Positions 9,062 to 19,836 are shown, numbered from the stretch's first letter. The stretch: 64,000 nucleotides of DNA from Trinickia acidisoli (GCF_017315725.1 NZ_JAFLRG010000001.1:3348001-3412000); one strand, 5' to 3'. The notes: generated by a model from the letters alone, not told the origin. Numbers and translations are program-made.

Positions 9062-10111
9062 CTACTCGTTCGCCTCGAACGCCGCCGCCGCGCGGCCCAG
9101 CCGATCGTTGACGGCGATCCACTCGAGCGTGTCGGGCAGCTTTTCGACGAAGATGCGAACACAATCGGCCCGATCGAGTGCGCGCAGCAACCCGTAGAGC
9201 TCGCGCGCATAGACATGCGGATCTTCGGGCGCCGCGACGAAATGCACGTTGCGCGCATCGGCCCACGCGCCGGCGCGCGAAACGCGCGCTACCAATGCGA
9301 TGCGCGTATCGGCCGCACTGGCCTCGGCCAGCATCGATTCGAGCGCCTCGAACGGCAGCAGCGCAAGTGGCGTGCTCGGCGCGTAGTGGGCCTTGAGCGT
9401 GCCCGATGCGCGCGGCGCCGTCGCGTCGCTGCCGTCGGGCAAGCGCGGCGCCACGCCGAGCACGTCCGCGATCTCACGCGGGGTCACGCGCCCAGGGCGC
9501 AGCAGCGCGGGGAAACCGCGAGACAGATCGAGTATCGTCGATTCGATCCCGACTTCGCAGGCGCCACCATCGAGCACGTGAATCGCGCCGCCGAACTCGT
9601 CGCGCACGTGTTGCGCCGTCGTCGGGCTCACATGACCGAAACGGTTCGCCGATGGCGCCGCGACGCCGCCGTGGCCGCCACGCCGCGCGCTGAACGCGTC
9701 GAGCAGCCGTTGCGCGACGGGATGTGACGGACAACGCAAACCGACCGAATCCTGACCGCCGCTAACGGCATCGGGGATGCGCGCCGCGCGCTTGAGGATC
9801 AACGTGAGAGGGCCCGGCCAAAACGCATCGATGAGCTTTTGCGCGTCGGCGGGCAGGTGCTCGGCCCAATATTGCGGATCGCCGTGCGGCGCCAGATGCA
9901 CGATCACCGGATGATTGGCCGGCCGCCCCTTTGCCGCATAGATGCGAGCCACGGCAGCCGGGCTCGCGGCATCGCCGCCGAGCCCGTAGACCGTCTCGGT
10001 CGGAAACGCGACGAGCTCGCCCGCATCGAGCAGCGCGGCCGCTTCGTCGATCTGCGCGTCGGAAACCGCGGATGCGGCAGACGCGGCGGATGAAGTCGAA
10101 CGGTCGGACAT
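9062..10111 (-). CDS. sua5: L-threonylcarbamoyladenylate synthase (Sua5 type)
   Basis: This 349-residue enzyme makes threonylcarbamoyl-AMP from threonine, bicarbonate and ATP, the first step of the t6A modification at position 37 of ANN-decoding tRNAs. The N-terminal YrdC domain (about 20-215) carries PTETVYGLGGDA and the KRAARIPDAV/LRCPSHP region. The C-terminal Sua5 domain (about 240-345) marks it as the long Sua5 form rather than the short TsaC form. It is the last gene of a minus-strand run purC-purE-purK-sua5, 28 bases after purK. The first 18 residues are Ser/Ala-rich and may be disordered. Confidence 0.93.
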   Translation of the reverse strand: MSDRSTSSAASAASAVSDAQIDEAAALLDAGELVAFPTETVYGLGGDAASPAAVARIYAAKGRPANHPVIVHLAPHGDPQYWAEHLPADAQKLIDAFWPGPLTLILKRAARIPDAVSGGQDSVGLRCPSHPVAQRLLDAFSARRGGHGGVAAPSANRFGHVSPTTAQHVRDEFGGAIHVLDGGACEVGIESTILDLSRGFPALLRPGRVTPREIADVLGVAPRLPDGSDATAPRASGTLKAHYAPSTPLALLPFEALESMLAEASAADTRIALVARVSRAGAWADARNVHFVAAPEDPHVYARELYGLLRALDRADCVRIFVEKLPDTLEWIAVNDRLGRAAAAFEANE

Positions 10112-10139
10112 CGTCGATGAGCCTAGACGCGCGCCTCGC

Positions 10140-11348
10140 TTACGCGAGCGGAATATGCAGCAGCCGCGCGCAATCGCGTGCGGCCGTGCGCGCTTCGTCG
10201 AGCGTGGCGGCCGTGAAATTCACGTGCCCCATCTTACGCCCGGGCCGAGCCTCTTCCTTGCCGTACAAGTGCAAGCGCGCCGCCGGCATCGCGGCCACCT
10301 CGTGCCAAGGCGGCGTCACGGCCGTCGGGCGGGCCGAGCCCTTCGGATCGACGGGAAACCAGACGTCGCCGAGAATATTGAGCATGACGGCCGGCGAGTG
10401 CTGGCGCGTATCGCCGAGCGGCATGCCCGTCATCGCGCGCACCTGCTGCTCGAACTGGCTCGCCGCGCAGGCATCGACCGTGTAGTGGCCAGAGTTGTGC
10501 GGCCGCGGCGCCATTTCATTGGCGACGAGCGAGCCGTCTTCGAGCACGAAAAATTCGACGCATAGCACGCCGACGTAGCCAAGCTTCTCGGCGATGCTGA
10601 TCGCCGCGAGCTGTGCCCGCTCGGCGAGCGCCGGCGACGCGTCGGGCGCGGGCACGACCGTCACCGCGAGCACCCCGCCACGATGCAGGTTTTGCGCGAG
10701 CGGATAAACCGCCGTCGCACCGTGGGTGCCGCGCGCAACCAGCGCCGACACCTCGAACTTCAAAGGCAAACGCTTTTCGAGCACGCACGGCACGCCGCCG
10801 AGCGCGCTGTAGGCATCGCGCACCTCGTCGGCGCTCACGACCCGCACTTGGCCCTTGCCGTCGTAACCGAGCCGGGCCGTCTTCAAGATACCCGGCAGCA
10901 CGGCCGCAAGCTGTGTGTCGTCGAGCGCAGCCAGCGCGTCGGACGATTCGATCACGACGTGCGGCGCGACGGGTACGCCCGCCTCGGCGATAAAGCGCTT
11001 TTCGGCGATGCGGTCTTGCGCGATCGCGACGCAGCGACCGGCCGGGCTCACGAACGTCGAGCGCGCCAGAAAATCGAGACTCGCTGCGGGCACGTTCTCG
11101 AACTCCGTCGACACGGCCGCGCACAGGCGCGCGAGCTCGGTCAGTGCGGTTTCATCGGCGTAAGCGGCGCGCAGATGCCGGTCGGCCACGCTGCCGGCAG
11201 GGCTCGCTTCGTCAGGGTCGAGCACGGCCACGCGATAGCCCATCGCCTGCGCCGCGAAACAGAACATGCGACCGAGTTGGCCGCCGCCGACCATCCCGAG
11301 CCAAGCGCCGGGCATGATGGGTGAAACCGGAGTGTTCTCTTGATTCAT
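10140..11348 (-). CDS. purK: N5-carboxyaminoimidazole ribonucleotide synthase
   Basis: The 402-residue ATP-grasp enzyme converts AIR, bicarbonate and ATP to N5-CAIR in purine synthesis. The start at 11348 ([10 protein letters not shown]) places the nucleotide-binding motif [10 protein letters not shown] at residues 19-28, as in PurK homologues; the frame stays open far upstream but that part is not protein-like. Downstream motifs are [12 protein letters not shown] and the ATP-grasp block [11 protein letters not shown]. It follows purE by 113 bases, which include a GC-rich inverted repeat near 11430-11460, and precedes sua5. Confidence 0.94.
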   Translation of the reverse strand: MNQENTPVSPIMPGAWLGMVGGGQLGRMFCFAAQAMGYRVAVLDPDEASPAGSVADRHLRAAYADETALTELARLCAAVSTEFENVPAASLDFLARSTFVSPAGRCVAIAQDRIAEKRFIAEAGVPVAPHVVIESSDALAALDDTQLAAVLPGILKTARLGYDGKGQVRVVSADEVRDAYSALGGVPCVLEKRLPLKFEVSALVARGTHGATAVYPLAQNLHRGGVLAVTVVPAPDASPALAERAQLAAISIAEKLGYVGVLCVEFFVLEDGSLVANEMAPRPHNSGHYTVDACAASQFEQQVRAMTGMPLGDTRQHSPAVMLNILGDVWFPVDPKGSARPTAVTPPWHEVAAMPAARLHLYGKEEARPGRKMGHVNFTAATLDEARTAARDCARLLHIPLA

Positions 11349-11461
11349 TTGAGTGGTCGGTCGCGCCCACGGCGTGTCGAGCAGCAGCGGGACGGGGAAG
11401 CAATGGTCGCGAAAACGGGACCTCGGAACGAGCCGGGCCGGGCACAGCCCCGGCCCCACGC

Positions 11462-11983
11462 TCAAAGCACCGGCAGCACCATCGCGTGGGCGGCCTGATT
11501 CTGCCGAACGCGAAACGCCGCGAGCCGCTCGGCATACTCGCTCGACGTACCGGCAAGCAGCGCCACGGCGAACAACGCCGCGTTCGCCGCGCCGGCCTCG
11601 CCGATCGCAAACGTCGCGACGGGCACGCCCTTGGGCATCTGCACGATCGAATGCAGCGAATCGACCCCTTTCAGGTACCTGCTGGCCACGGGCACGCCAA
11701 GCACCGGCACCGTCGTCTTCGCAGCGAGCATGCCGGGAAGGTGCGCCGCACCGCCGGCGCCGGCGATGATCGCGCGCAAGCCGCGCTCGCGCGAACGCTG
11801 CGCATAGTCGAACATCTCGTCGGGCATCCGATGCGCCGAGACGACCTTCGCTTCGTACGGCACGCCGAATTCCCGCAGCATCGCCACGGCATGCTTCATT
11901 ACGTCCCAATCCGAGCTCGATCCCATCAGCACGCCAATGAGCGGCGCGCTATGCGTGTGGGCGCTCTGAACTTCTTCGGTCAT
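11462..11983 (-). CDS. purE: N5-carboxyaminoimidazole ribonucleotide mutase
   Basis: The 173-residue class I PurE moves the carboxylate of N5-CAIR to give CAIR. The active-site signature [10 protein letters not shown] (about 20-29) and the SAHRMPDEM and [12 protein letters not shown] segments are intact, and [17 protein letters not shown] lines the pocket. It lies between purC and purK on the minus strand, 37 bases after purC, consistent with an operon for consecutive steps of the pathway. The length is normal for the family. Confidence 0.95.
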   Translation of the reverse strand: MTEEVQSAHTHSAPLIGVLMGSSSDWDVMKHAVAMLREFGVPYEAKVVSAHRMPDEMFDYAQRSRERGLRAIIAGAGGAAHLPGMLAAKTTVPVLGVPVASRYLKGVDSLHSIVQMPKGVPVATFAIGEAGAANAALFAVALLAGTSSEYAERLAAFRVRQNQAAHAMVLPVL

Positions 11984-12020
11984 GGTCCGGTCTTCCTTCC
12001 TCTATCTCGATCAGGCCAGA

Positions 12021-12911
12021 TCAGGCCAGTGTTTGTCCCGTGAGCCGCTCGAGCGCCTCTTGATACTTGCTGCTCGTTTTCGCGACGACGTCGTCGGGCA
12101 GCTTCGGCGCCGGCGGCGTCTTGCCCCAGTTCTGCGCTTCGAGCCAATCGCGCACGAACTGCTTGTCGAACGAGGGCGGGTTCGTGCCGACGCGATACTC
12201 GGTGGCCGGCCAGAAACGCGACGAATCGGCCGTCAGCGCTTCGTCCATCAGGAACAGCTTGCCGTGGTTGTCGAGCCCGAACTCGAACTTCGTGTCGGCG
12301 ATGATGATCCCACGTGTGGCCGCGTATTCCGACGCTTCCTTGTACAGCTTGATCGAGATGTCGCGGATCGTCGCGGCGAGCTCGCTGCCGATACGGCGCT
12401 CGCACTCGTCGAACGTGATGTTTTCGTCGTGATGCCCCATTTCGGCCTTCGCCGCGGGCGTGAAGATCGGCTCGGGCAGCTTTTGCGCATTCGCGAGGCC
12501 GGGCGCCAGCGCGACGCCGCAGACGGCGCCCGTCGCTTGGTAGTCCTTCCAGCCGCTGCCGGCCAGATAGCCGCGCACGACGGCCTCGACGAGAATCGGT
12601 TCGAGCCGTTTGACGACGACGGCACGCCCCTTCACCTGCTCGACTTCGTCCGCGGCGACGACCGTCTCGGGCGCGACGCCCGTCAGGTGGTTCGGCACGA
12701 TGTGCTCGAGACGGTCGAACCAGAAGTTCGCCATCTGATTGAGTACGCGGCCTTTGTTCGGAATCGGCTCGCCCATGACGACGTCGAACGCCGACAGACG
12801 ATCGGTCGTGACGATCAGCAACTGGTCGTTGCCGACGGCGTAGTTGTCGCGGACCTTGCCGCGGCCGAGCAGCGGCAGCGAGCGGAGCGAAGATTCGTAA
12901 AGGGTAGACAT
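12021..12911 (-). CDS. purC: SAICAR synthetase
   Basis: The 296-residue product is phosphoribosylaminoimidazole-succinocarboxamide synthase, which joins CAIR and aspartate using ATP. The glycine-rich GRGKVRDNY (about 17-25), [15 protein letters not shown] (about 37-51) and DTKFEFGLD motifs are present. The length of about 296 residues is the long PurC form common in proteobacteria and fungi. It heads the minus-strand purC-purE-purK-sua5 run, 221 bases downstream of fba, with a terminator-like hairpin in the gap. Confidence 0.95.
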   Translation of the reverse strand: MSTLYESSLRSLPLLGRGKVRDNYAVGNDQLLIVTTDRLSAFDVVMGEPIPNKGRVLNQMANFWFDRLEHIVPNHLTGVAPETVVAADEVEQVKGRAVVVKRLEPILVEAVVRGYLAGSGWKDYQATGAVCGVALAPGLANAQKLPEPIFTPAAKAEMGHHDENITFDECERRIGSELAATIRDISIKLYKEASEYAATRGIIIADTKFEFGLDNHGKLFLMDEALTADSSRFWPATEYRVGTNPPSFDKQFVRDWLEAQNWGKTPPAPKLPDDVVAKTSSKYQEALERLTGQTLA

Positions 12912-13031
12912 CGTCGTGAGCCGTCAGTCAAAAGTGATGAACGAATGAAACACCAGGCGGAAACACAACGCCTCGAAGCATCCTGCCGCGAGCCGCCTGA
13001 ACCACAACACCGTACAAAACACTACAAAACG

Positions 13032-13072
13032 AAAAAAGGCAAACGCCGTTCCCATCGATTGATCGGAACGGC
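13032..13072 (-). terminator. Probable terminator after fba
   Basis: An 8-bp stem (13045-13052 with 13065-13072) lies 60 bases past the fba stop. In the minus direction it is followed by TTTG and then a six-T run (13032-13037), a slightly delayed but plausible intrinsic terminator separating the glycolytic and purine genes. Confidence 0.55.
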
Positions 13073-13132
13073 GATCGATTCAAAGCGGCCGCGCGACCGG
13101 ACAAACCCGCGCGCGGCCCTTCGTCGGACAGG

Positions 13133-14197
13133 TCAGCGCACCACTTGCGCCAGTTCGCCCGCCTTGTACTTCTCGGCCATCTTATCGAGCGCGATCGGCT
13201 TGATCTTGCCCGCTTGGCCTTCACAGCCGAACGCGACGTAGCGCTCCACGCAGATCTTCTTCGCCGCTTCGCGCGCGGGCTTCAGGTAGTCGCGCGGATC
13301 GAACTTGCTCGGATTCTCGAACAAATAGCGACGGATCGCTCCCGTGATCGCAAGACGCAGATCGGTGTCGATGTTCACCTTGCGCACGCCGTGCTTGATC
13401 CCTTCCTGAATTTCCTCGACGGGCACGCCATACGTTTCCTTCATGTCGCCGCCGAACTCGCGGATCTCGGCAAGCAGTTCCTGCGGCACCGACGACGAAC
13501 CGTGCATCACGAGGTGCGTGTTCGGAATCCGCGCGTGGATTTCCTTGATGCGATCGATCGCGAGGATGTCGCCCGTCGGCTTCTTCGTGAACTTGTACGC
13601 ACCGTGCGACGTGCCGATCGCGATCGCGAGCGCGTCGCACTGCGTCGCGCGCACGAAATCGGCGGCTTGCTCGACGTCGGTCAAGAGTTGCTCGCGCGTC
13701 ATCGTGCCTTCGGCGCCGTGGCCGTCTTCCTTGTCGCCCTTCATCGTCTCGAGCGAGCCGAGCACGCCCAGTTCGGCCTCGACCGTCACGCCGATCGAGT
13801 GCGCCATCTCCACGACCTTGCGCGACACGTCGACATTGTATTCGTACGACGCGACGCTCTTGCCGTCGGCCTCGAGCGAGCCGTCCATCATGACGCTCGT
13901 GAAACCGCTGCGAATCGCGGCCATGCAAACAGCCGGCGATTGCCCGTGGTCTTGATGCATGACGACCGGAATATGCGGATACGCTTCGATCGCCGCTTCG
14001 ATCAAGTGGCGCAGGAACGCCTCGCCCGCGTATTTGCGGGCGCCGGCCGACGCTTGCATGATGACGGGCGCGCCGACTTGATCCGCCGCGGTCATGATCG
14101 CTTGCACTTGCTCGAGATTGTTCACGTTGAACGCCGGTAGGCCATAGCCGTGCTCGGCGGCATGGTCCAGCAGTTGACGCATTGATACGAGAGGCAT
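13133..14197 (-). CDS. fba: Class II fructose-bisphosphate aldolase
   Basis: The 354-residue enzyme cleaves fructose-1,6-bisphosphate in glycolysis, or forms it in gluconeogenesis and the Calvin cycle. Zinc-binding and catalytic segments of class II aldolases are intact: [41 protein letters not shown] and [11 protein letters not shown]. The length matches the CbbA/FbaA subtype found beside pgk and pyk in Burkholderiaceae. It is the third glycolytic gene in the minus-strand series pgk-pyk-fba, separated from pyk by 208 bases that probably hold its own promoter. Confidence 0.95.
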   Translation of the reverse strand: MPLVSMRQLLDHAAEHGYGLPAFNVNNLEQVQAIMTAADQVGAPVIMQASAGARKYAGEAFLRHLIEAAIEAYPHIPVVMHQDHGQSPAVCMAAIRSGFTSVMMDGSLEADGKSVASYEYNVDVSRKVVEMAHSIGVTVEAELGVLGSLETMKGDKEDGHGAEGTMTREQLLTDVEQAADFVRATQCDALAIAIGTSHGAYKFTKKPTGDILAIDRIKEIHARIPNTHLVMHGSSSVPQELLAEIREFGGDMKETYGVPVEEIQEGIKHGVRKVNIDTDLRLAITGAIRRYLFENPSKFDPRDYLKPAREAAKKICVERYVAFGCEGQAGKIKPIALDKMAEKYKAGELAQVVR

Positions 14198-14405
14198 GCT
14201 GTACTCCTAGGATTGAAATCGGGGTGCTCGGTCGGCACTTTTTTGTGCGAATGCGCGATTTTATCGCGAAGCGGAGGCCTCCCCGAACTCAGGAGGCCGT
14301 CGTGCCCCCGCGGCAAGCGCCGACGCGCGGCGCAAAGCGCCCGGCGAACGGCGCGCAGCGCCGGTTCGTGGCCGGCGCGCCGCCTTCAATCCGCCGCGCC
14401 GAGTA

Positions 14406-15842
14406 TCAATACGGATCGCCGACGCGCACGATCTTGAGCGTATTGGTGCCGCCCGCTTGGCCCATCGGCTCGCCCACGGTCAACACGACCATGTCGCCGA
14501 TCGCGGCAAAGCCCTTCGAGACGACGACGTCCACGGCCTGTTTGAGCGCCTGGTCGCGATCGTTGTTCGACTCGACCGACAGTGGCGTGACGTTGCGAAA
14601 CAGCGCCATCGCGCGCTCGCTCGTCACGCGCGAGGTCAGCGCGAAGATCGGAACGTGCGACCAATGGCGCGAGAGCCATAGCGCGGTGGCGCCCGACTCC
14701 GTCAGCGCCACGATCGCTTTCGCGCCGAGATGGTAGGCCGTAAACAGCGCGCCCATCGCGATGGATTGGTCGATGCGCGTGAACGTGCGGTCGAGAAAAT
14801 CCTTGTCGAGTTCGACGTGCTCCGACTTTTCCGCTTCGATGCAGATCGCGGCCATCGCCTCGATCGTCTGCACCGGATACTTGCCCGCGGCCGTCTCGGC
14901 CGACAGCATCACGGCATCGGTGCCGTCGAGCACGGCGTTGGCGACGTCGGACACCTCGGCGCGCGTCGGCACGGGCGCATGGATCATCGACTCCATCATC
15001 TGCGTGGCCGTGATGACGAGCTTGTTCGACTCGCGCGCCATTCGGATCATGCGTTTTTGCAGCGCGGGCACGGCCGCGTTGCCGACTTCGACCGCTAAAT
15101 CGCCGCGCGCGACCATGATGCCGTCGGATGCGTCGAGAATGCCTTGCAGCGCCGGAATGGCTTCGGCCCGCTCGATCTTCGCGATCATCTTCGGCTTGTT
15201 GCCGTACGGCACGCCGGCGATGTTCGCGAGTTGGCGCGCCATCTCCATGTCCGTCGCGTTCTTCGGGAACGAGACGGCGATGTAGTCGACGCCGATCGAC
15301 ATCGCCGTGCGGATGTCTTCCATGTCCTTGGCGGTCAACGCGGGCGCGGTGAGGCCGCCGCCTTGGCGGTTGATGCCCTTGTTGTTCGACAGCTCGCCGC
15401 CGACTTTGACTACCGTGTGGATTTCCTCGCCGACGACGCGCGACACCGTCAGCACGATCAGCCCGTCGTTGAGCAGCAGCACGTCGCCCGGCCGCAGGTC
15501 GCGCGGCAGATCGCGATAGTCGAGGCCGACGCGCTCGTCGTTGCCGAGCGCGCAGTTCGCGTCGAGGATGAACGGCTGGCCCGGCTCGAGCATGGTCTTG
15601 CCGTTCTCGAACTTGCCGACGCGAATCTTCGGCCCTTGCAGATCAGCCATGATGGCGATCGCACGCCCCGTCTGGCGGGCCGCTTCGCGCACGTACTCGG
15701 CGCGCTGGCGATGATCGTCGGCCGTGCCGTGCGAAAAATTCAGGCGGACCACATCGAGGCCCGCTTGCATCATCTGCAAGAGAACCTCGGGCGAACTCGA
15801 AGCGGGTCCGATGGTGGCGACAATCTTGGTGGCGCGATGCAT
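14406..15842 (-). CDS. pyk: Pyruvate kinase
   Basis: The 478-residue product transfers phosphate from phosphoenolpyruvate to ADP. It begins MHRATKIVATIGPASSS, the normal N-terminus of the family, directly behind a GAGGAG ribosome site at 15843-15855. Conserved segments are NFSHG, the catalytic lysine region PKMIAKIERAEA, the metal and substrate segment DGIMVARGDLAVEVG and the MMESMIHAPVPTRAEVSD block. The frame is open upstream to 16163 without a stop, so a longer protein with a 107-residue Ala/Pro-rich extension is formally possible; the ribosome site argues for the short form. Confidence 0.94.
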   Translation of the reverse strand: MHRATKIVATIGPASSSPEVLLQMMQAGLDVVRLNFSHGTADDHRQRAEYVREAARQTGRAIAIMADLQGPKIRVGKFENGKTMLEPGQPFILDANCALGNDERVGLDYRDLPRDLRPGDVLLLNDGLIVLTVSRVVGEEIHTVVKVGGELSNNKGINRQGGGLTAPALTAKDMEDIRTAMSIGVDYIAVSFPKNATDMEMARQLANIAGVPYGNKPKMIAKIERAEAIPALQGILDASDGIMVARGDLAVEVGNAAVPALQKRMIRMARESNKLVITATQMMESMIHAPVPTRAEVSDVANAVLDGTDAVMLSAETAAGKYPVQTIEAMAAICIEAEKSEHVELDKDFLDRTFTRIDQSIAMGALFTAYHLGAKAIVALTESGATALWLSRHWSHVPIFALTSRVTSERAMALFRNVTPLSVESNNDRDQALKQAVDVVVSKGFAAIGDMVVLTVGEPMGQAGGTNTLKIVRVGDPY

Positions 15843-16159
15843 GTATCTCCTCGTTTGAGTGGTATCGCTGGTAAACGCGTTGCGAGACGATGCGTCGGGC
15901 GCCTGGGGCGAAGCGCTCGTGCTGGGGGGGCGCGCGCCGGATCGGGCCGGCGTCGCTTTAGGGCTGATTGGAATCTGGGCCGCCGCGCCGGCAGGCGGCG
16001 CCGCGGCGGGTTCTACGGGCACGGCGGGCTCGATGGCCGCCACGGGCTGCGCCTGCGAAGCCGGGGCTGGCTCCACGGGCACGGGGGCCGCGGCACGGTG
16101 CGCCGATCGGGCCGGCCGGGCCGGGCTTTTGTTCGACTTCGGAGCGCGCGCGCCCACGA
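15843..16159 (-). other. Spacer between pgk and pyk with an open, Pro/Ala-rich frame
   Basis: These 317 bases contain no separate recognised gene. On the minus strand the frame of pyk stays open throughout, and a TTG codon at 16163 overlaps the pgk TGA stop by four bases. Translated, it would be low-complexity (VPVEPAPA, VPVEPAAAPP) and unlike the enzyme that follows. I treat it as intergenic, possibly with a leader role. Confidence 0.4.
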
Positions 16160-17353
16160 TCAAGCCCGCGACTCGAGCACTTCGACGGCGGGCAACTTCT
16201 TGCCCTCGAGGAACTCGAGGAACGCGCCTCCGCCCGTCGAAATGTAGCTGACCTTGTCTTGGATGCCGTACTTGGCGATCGCCGCGAGCGTGTCGCCGCC
16301 GCCGGCGATCGAGAACGCCGACGACTTCGCGATCGCATCGGCCAGCGTCTTGGTGCCGTTGCCGAACTGGTCGAACTCGAACACGCCGACGGGGCCGTTC
16401 CAGACGATCGTGCCTGCGCTCGAAAGCTGCGAGGCCAGCGCCTTAGCCGTTTGCGGGCCGATGTCGAGAATCATGTCGTCGGCTTCGATGTCGGCGACAG
16501 GCTTGATCACGGCTTCGGCCGTGGCCGAAAACGCCTTCGCCACCACCACGTCGGACGGAATCGGCACCGATGCGCCGCGGGCGCGCGCGCCGTCGATGAT
16601 GGCCTTGGCCTCGTTCACGAGATCGGCCTCGGCGAGCGACTTGCCGATCTTCAACCCGGCCGCGAGCATGAACGTATTGGCGATGCCGCCGCCCACGATC
16701 AGTTGATCGACCTTTTCGGCAAGCGACTTGAGAATCGTGAGCTTGGTCGACACTTTCGAGCCCGCGACGATCGCCACGAGCGGACGCTTCGGATTGCCGA
16801 GGGCCTTGCCGAGCGCATCGAGTTCGGCCGCGAGCAGCGGGCCCGCGCAGGCGACCTTCGCGTATTTGGCGATGCCGTGCGTCGTGGCCTCGGCGCGATG
16901 CGCCGTGCCGAACGCGTCGTTGACGTAGACGTCGCATAGTTGCGCCATTTTCTGCGCGAGCTCGTCGCTGTTCTTTTTCTCGCCCTTGTTGACGCGGCAA
17001 TTTTCGAGCAGGACGACCTGCCCCGGCGCGACGTTCACGCCGTTCTCGACCCAATTGGCGACGAGCGGCACGTCGCGGCCGAGCAGTTCGGCCAGGCGCT
17101 TGGCCACGGGCGCCAGCGAATCCTCAGGCTTGAACTCGCCCTCGGTCGGACGCCCAAGGTGCGACGTCACCATGACTGCCGCGCCGGCGCTAAGCGCCGC
17201 CTCGATGGCCGGCACGGAGGCGCGAATGCGCGTGTCCTCGGTGATGTTGCCTCGATCGTCCTGCGGCACGTTGAGATCGGCGCGGATGAAGACGCGCTTG
17301 CCGGACAGCAAGCCCTTTGCGATCAGATCGGAGAGACGCAGCACTTGGCTCAT
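16160..17353 (-). CDS. pgk: Phosphoglycerate kinase
   Basis: The 397-residue monomeric enzyme interconverts 1,3-bisphosphoglycerate and 3-phosphoglycerate with ADP/ATP. Family motifs are complete: [12 protein letters not shown] (substrate Arg/Asp/Asn), [24 protein letters not shown], the hinge and nucleotide site [10 protein letters not shown] and the C-terminal ATP segment [17 protein letters not shown]. It lies upstream of pyk on the minus strand and downstream of azlCD by 287 bases, so it probably starts its own transcription unit. Confidence 0.96.
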   Translation of the reverse strand: MSQVLRLSDLIAKGLLSGKRVFIRADLNVPQDDRGNITEDTRIRASVPAIEAALSAGAAVMVTSHLGRPTEGEFKPEDSLAPVAKRLAELLGRDVPLVANWVENGVNVAPGQVVLLENCRVNKGEKKNSDELAQKMAQLCDVYVNDAFGTAHRAEATTHGIAKYAKVACAGPLLAAELDALGKALGNPKRPLVAIVAGSKVSTKLTILKSLAEKVDQLIVGGGIANTFMLAAGLKIGKSLAEADLVNEAKAIIDGARARGASVPIPSDVVVAKAFSATAEAVIKPVADIEADDMILDIGPQTAKALASQLSSAGTIVWNGPVGVFEFDQFGNGTKTLADAIAKSSAFSIAGGGDTLAAIAKYGIQDKVSYISTGGGAFLEFLEGKKLPAVEVLESRA

Positions 17354-17640
17354 GGGAATGTACGCATGCAGGTTGATTGGCGGGCGGGCGCACGCGCCGC
17401 GAACTGGCGGACCCAGCTCGCGGCTCGGCGGCAGTCGATCATTTTAGCCGATCGTCCCCGCTTCGAAGCCGATGCTGGAACGAATGTCGCGTATTCGACG
17501 AACGTGTGTCGCAATTGCGGCGAAATTGGCGTATCCGCGACGGCTGCGACGCGAAAACGCCGGCGGGCTGCGCCAAACGACTCGGAGCACCGTGCCGCGC
17601 GGGCGTTCCGGGGGGGCCGTCCCCCTGCACGGCGCGGGCG

Positions 17641-17964
17641 TCACGCCCAAAGGCGCAGCAGCGTATAGGCGATCATGCCGACGACGATCGTGCCGAGCAT
17701 GCTGCGCCGCCAGAGAAACCAGGCCAGCCCGGCCAGCGTGCCGTAGAACGCATGGTTCGAGAGCGCGAACGAGAGCCCCTGCGGCGTTTCCAGCACGTCG
17801 GGCAGCACGACGGCGACCAGCGCCGCCGCGGGCGCATAGCGCAACGCGCGCTGCACGCGCTCGGGCAGGACGGCGCGCTCGCCGCCGAGCAGGAAGAATG
17901 CGCGCGTGAGAACGGTCACGAGCCCCAAGCCGAGGATCGCGAGCCAAATCTGGGTAGCCGACAT
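17641..17964 (-). CDS. azlD: AzlD-family branched-chain amino-acid exporter subunit
   Basis: The 107-residue protein has four hydrophobic segments (about 6-25, 45-58, 67-85, 88-105) and the TRAFFLLGG and LRYAPAAALVAVVLP features of the AzlD family. AzlD proteins form a two-part exporter with AzlC for branched-chain or other neutral amino acids. The gene starts three bases after azlC ends, so the pair is translated together. The nearby ilvE gene on the opposite strand is also in branched-chain metabolism, which fits the context, although the substrate is inferred. Confidence 0.88.
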   Translation of the reverse strand: MSATQIWLAILGLGLVTVLTRAFFLLGGERAVLPERVQRALRYAPAAALVAVVLPDVLETPQGLSFALSNHAFYGTLAGLAWFLWRRSMLGTIVVGMIAYTLLRLWA

Positions 17965-17967
17965 CGC

Positions 17968-18738
17968 TCAGGGCTCCTTGCGCAAGTCCGCCGTCCCGGC
18001 CTCGGGCCGCGCGGCGCGGATGCGGCGCAAATCGGCCCGCTCGGCGAGCAGGTCGACGACGCTGCCCGCCCCGATCGCCGCGAACACGGCCAGCGGCAGC
18101 GCGAGCCGATAGGGCAAGTCGATCGCCACGAGCGCCACCACGCCGGCCACCGCGACGGCGGCCAGCACCGAGCGGCTCACGACGGCGGTGACGATCAGCG
18201 GCACGAGCGCCAGCGTACCCGCGAGCGCGAGCCCCCAATCGTCGGGAAATGCGCTGGCGAGCACGATGCCGACGATCGACGAGCCCTGCCATCCCACCCA
18301 CGCCGGCACCGCCATCCCCCAGAAATAGGCCTCCTTGCCCGGCACGTAGCCGGTCGCGAACGCCTTTTTCTGGAACAGCAGATAGACCACGTCGCCGTTG
18401 AAATAGCCGAGCATCATCCGGCGCCAAAACGGCAAATAGGAAAAGTGCGGCGTAAGCCCCGCGCTGAAGATGACGAAACGCGTGTTGATCATGGCCGCCG
18501 TGAGCAGTACCGTCCAGATCGGCAGCTTCGCGGCCATCAGCGGCAGCACCGCGAGCTGCGACGAGCCCGCGTAGACGAACAGCGACATGCCGAGCGCTTG
18601 CGGCACGCTCATCACCGATTTGCTCATCGCGATGCCCGTCACGAGCCCCCACGAGAGGATCGCCATCAGCGTCGGCGAGTAGTCGCGCACGCCGCTCAGG
18701 AAGGCGGCGCGATTGGCAGGGCTGATGCGAGCAGGCAT
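17968..18738 (-). CDS. azlC: AzlC-family branched-chain amino-acid exporter subunit
   Basis: The product, about 256 residues from an ATG at 18738 (a GTG at 18768 is the alternative), has the AzlC pattern: FVYAGSSQLAVLPLM, AAMINTRFVIFSAGLTPHF and a string of hydrophobic segments. It is the large subunit of the AzlCD exporter in the inner membrane, followed immediately by azlD. The gene lies back to back with ilvE (175 bases between starts), a possible shared control region. No ribosome site is obvious at either candidate start. Confidence 0.88.
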   Translation of the reverse strand: MPARISPANRAAFLSGVRDYSPTLMAILSWGLVTGIAMSKSVMSVPQALGMSLFVYAGSSQLAVLPLMAAKLPIWTVLLTAAMINTRFVIFSAGLTPHFSYLPFWRRMMLGYFNGDVVYLLFQKKAFATGYVPGKEAYFWGMAVPAWVGWQGSSIVGIVLASAFPDDWGLALAGTLALVPLIVTAVVSRSVLAAVAVAGVVALVAIDLPYRLALPLAVFAAIGAGSVVDLLAERADLRRIRAARPEAGTADLRKEP

Positions 18739-18912
18739 GTAGGCGAGGCGCGGCGGCGCTGTGCGCACCCCGTCGCGGATTGAACCGGGAAAGTGTCCGA
18801 TTATAAAGACCGAACGCCCACAAAGCCGCTACGGCGTGCCGAGAAGCAGGGAAAAGACGCTAAAATGGCGAACTCACTGGGGCAATCCCCACCGCACCGC
18901 TAGGAGATACGT

Positions 18913-19836
18913 ATGTCAATGGCCGATCGTGACGGCAAGATCTGGATGGACGGCAAGCTGATCGACTGGCGCGACGCCAAGATCCACGTCCTTACACACA
19001 CGCTGCACTACGGCATGGGCGTCTTCGAAGGCGTGCGCGCGTACAAGACGGTCGACGGCGCGAGCGCGATCTTCCGCCTGAAGGAGCATACGAAGCGCCT
19101 GCTGAACTCGGCCAAGATCTTCCAGATGAACGTGCCGTTCGATCATGAAACGCTGGCCGCAGCGCAATGCGAGGTCGTGCGCGAGAACAAGCTCGAGACG
19201 GCGTATCTGCGCCCGATCATCTGGGTCGGCTCGGAAAAGCTCGGCGTGTCGGCGCGCAACAATACGATCCACGTGGCGATCGCGGCCTGGCCGTGGGGCG
19301 CCTATCTCGGCGAAGAAGGCATCACGAAAGGCATCCGCGTGAAAACGTCGTCGTTCACGCGCCACCACGTGAACGTCTCGATGGTGCGCGCCAAGGCGTC
19401 GGGCTGGTACGTGAACTCGATCCTCGCGAACCAGGAAGCCACGGCCGACGGCTACGACGAAGCGCTCCTGCTCGACGTCGACGGCTACGTCTCCGAAGGC
19501 TCGGGCGAGAACTTCTTCCTCGTCAACAACGGCAAGCTCTACACGCCCGATCTGGCTTCGTGCCTCGACGGCATCACGCGCGACACGGTGATCACGCTGG
19601 CCCGCGACGCCGGTATCGAGGTCATCGAAAAGCGAATCACGCGCGACGAGGTCTACACGGCCGACGAAGCGTTCTTCACGGGCACCGCCGCCGAAGTCAC
19701 GCCGATCCGCGAACTCGACAACCGCACGATCGGCACGGGTTCGCGCGGCCCCGTCACGGAAAAACTCCAATCGGCGTTCTTCGACGTCATCGCCGGCAAG
19801 AACCCGAAGTACACGCACTGGCTCACGAAGATCTGA
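18913..19836 (+). CDS. ilvE: Branched-chain amino-acid aminotransferase
   Basis: The 307-residue class IV PLP enzyme performs the last step of leucine, isoleucine and valine synthesis. The PLP lysine is Lys161 in MVRAKASGWYVN; upstream LHYGMGVFEGVRAY binds substrate and the C-terminal GTAAEVTPIRELD segment is the conserved family end. TAGGAG lies seven bases before the ATG. The gene is followed after 38 bases by a small zinc-binding protein gene, then waaF, all on the plus strand. It is divergent from azlC. Confidence 0.95.
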   Translation: MSMADRDGKIWMDGKLIDWRDAKIHVLTHTLHYGMGVFEGVRAYKTVDGASAIFRLKEHTKRLLNSAKIFQMNVPFDHETLAAAQCEVVRENKLETAYLRPIIWVGSEKLGVSARNNTIHVAIAAWPWGAYLGEEGITKGIRVKTSSFTRHHVNVSMVRAKASGWYVNSILANQEATADGYDEALLLDVDGYVSEGSGENFFLVNNGKLYTPDLASCLDGITRDTVITLARDAGIEVIEKRITRDEVYTADEAFFTGTAAEVTPIRELDNRTIGTGSRGPVTEKLQSAFFDVIAGKNPKYTHWLTKI

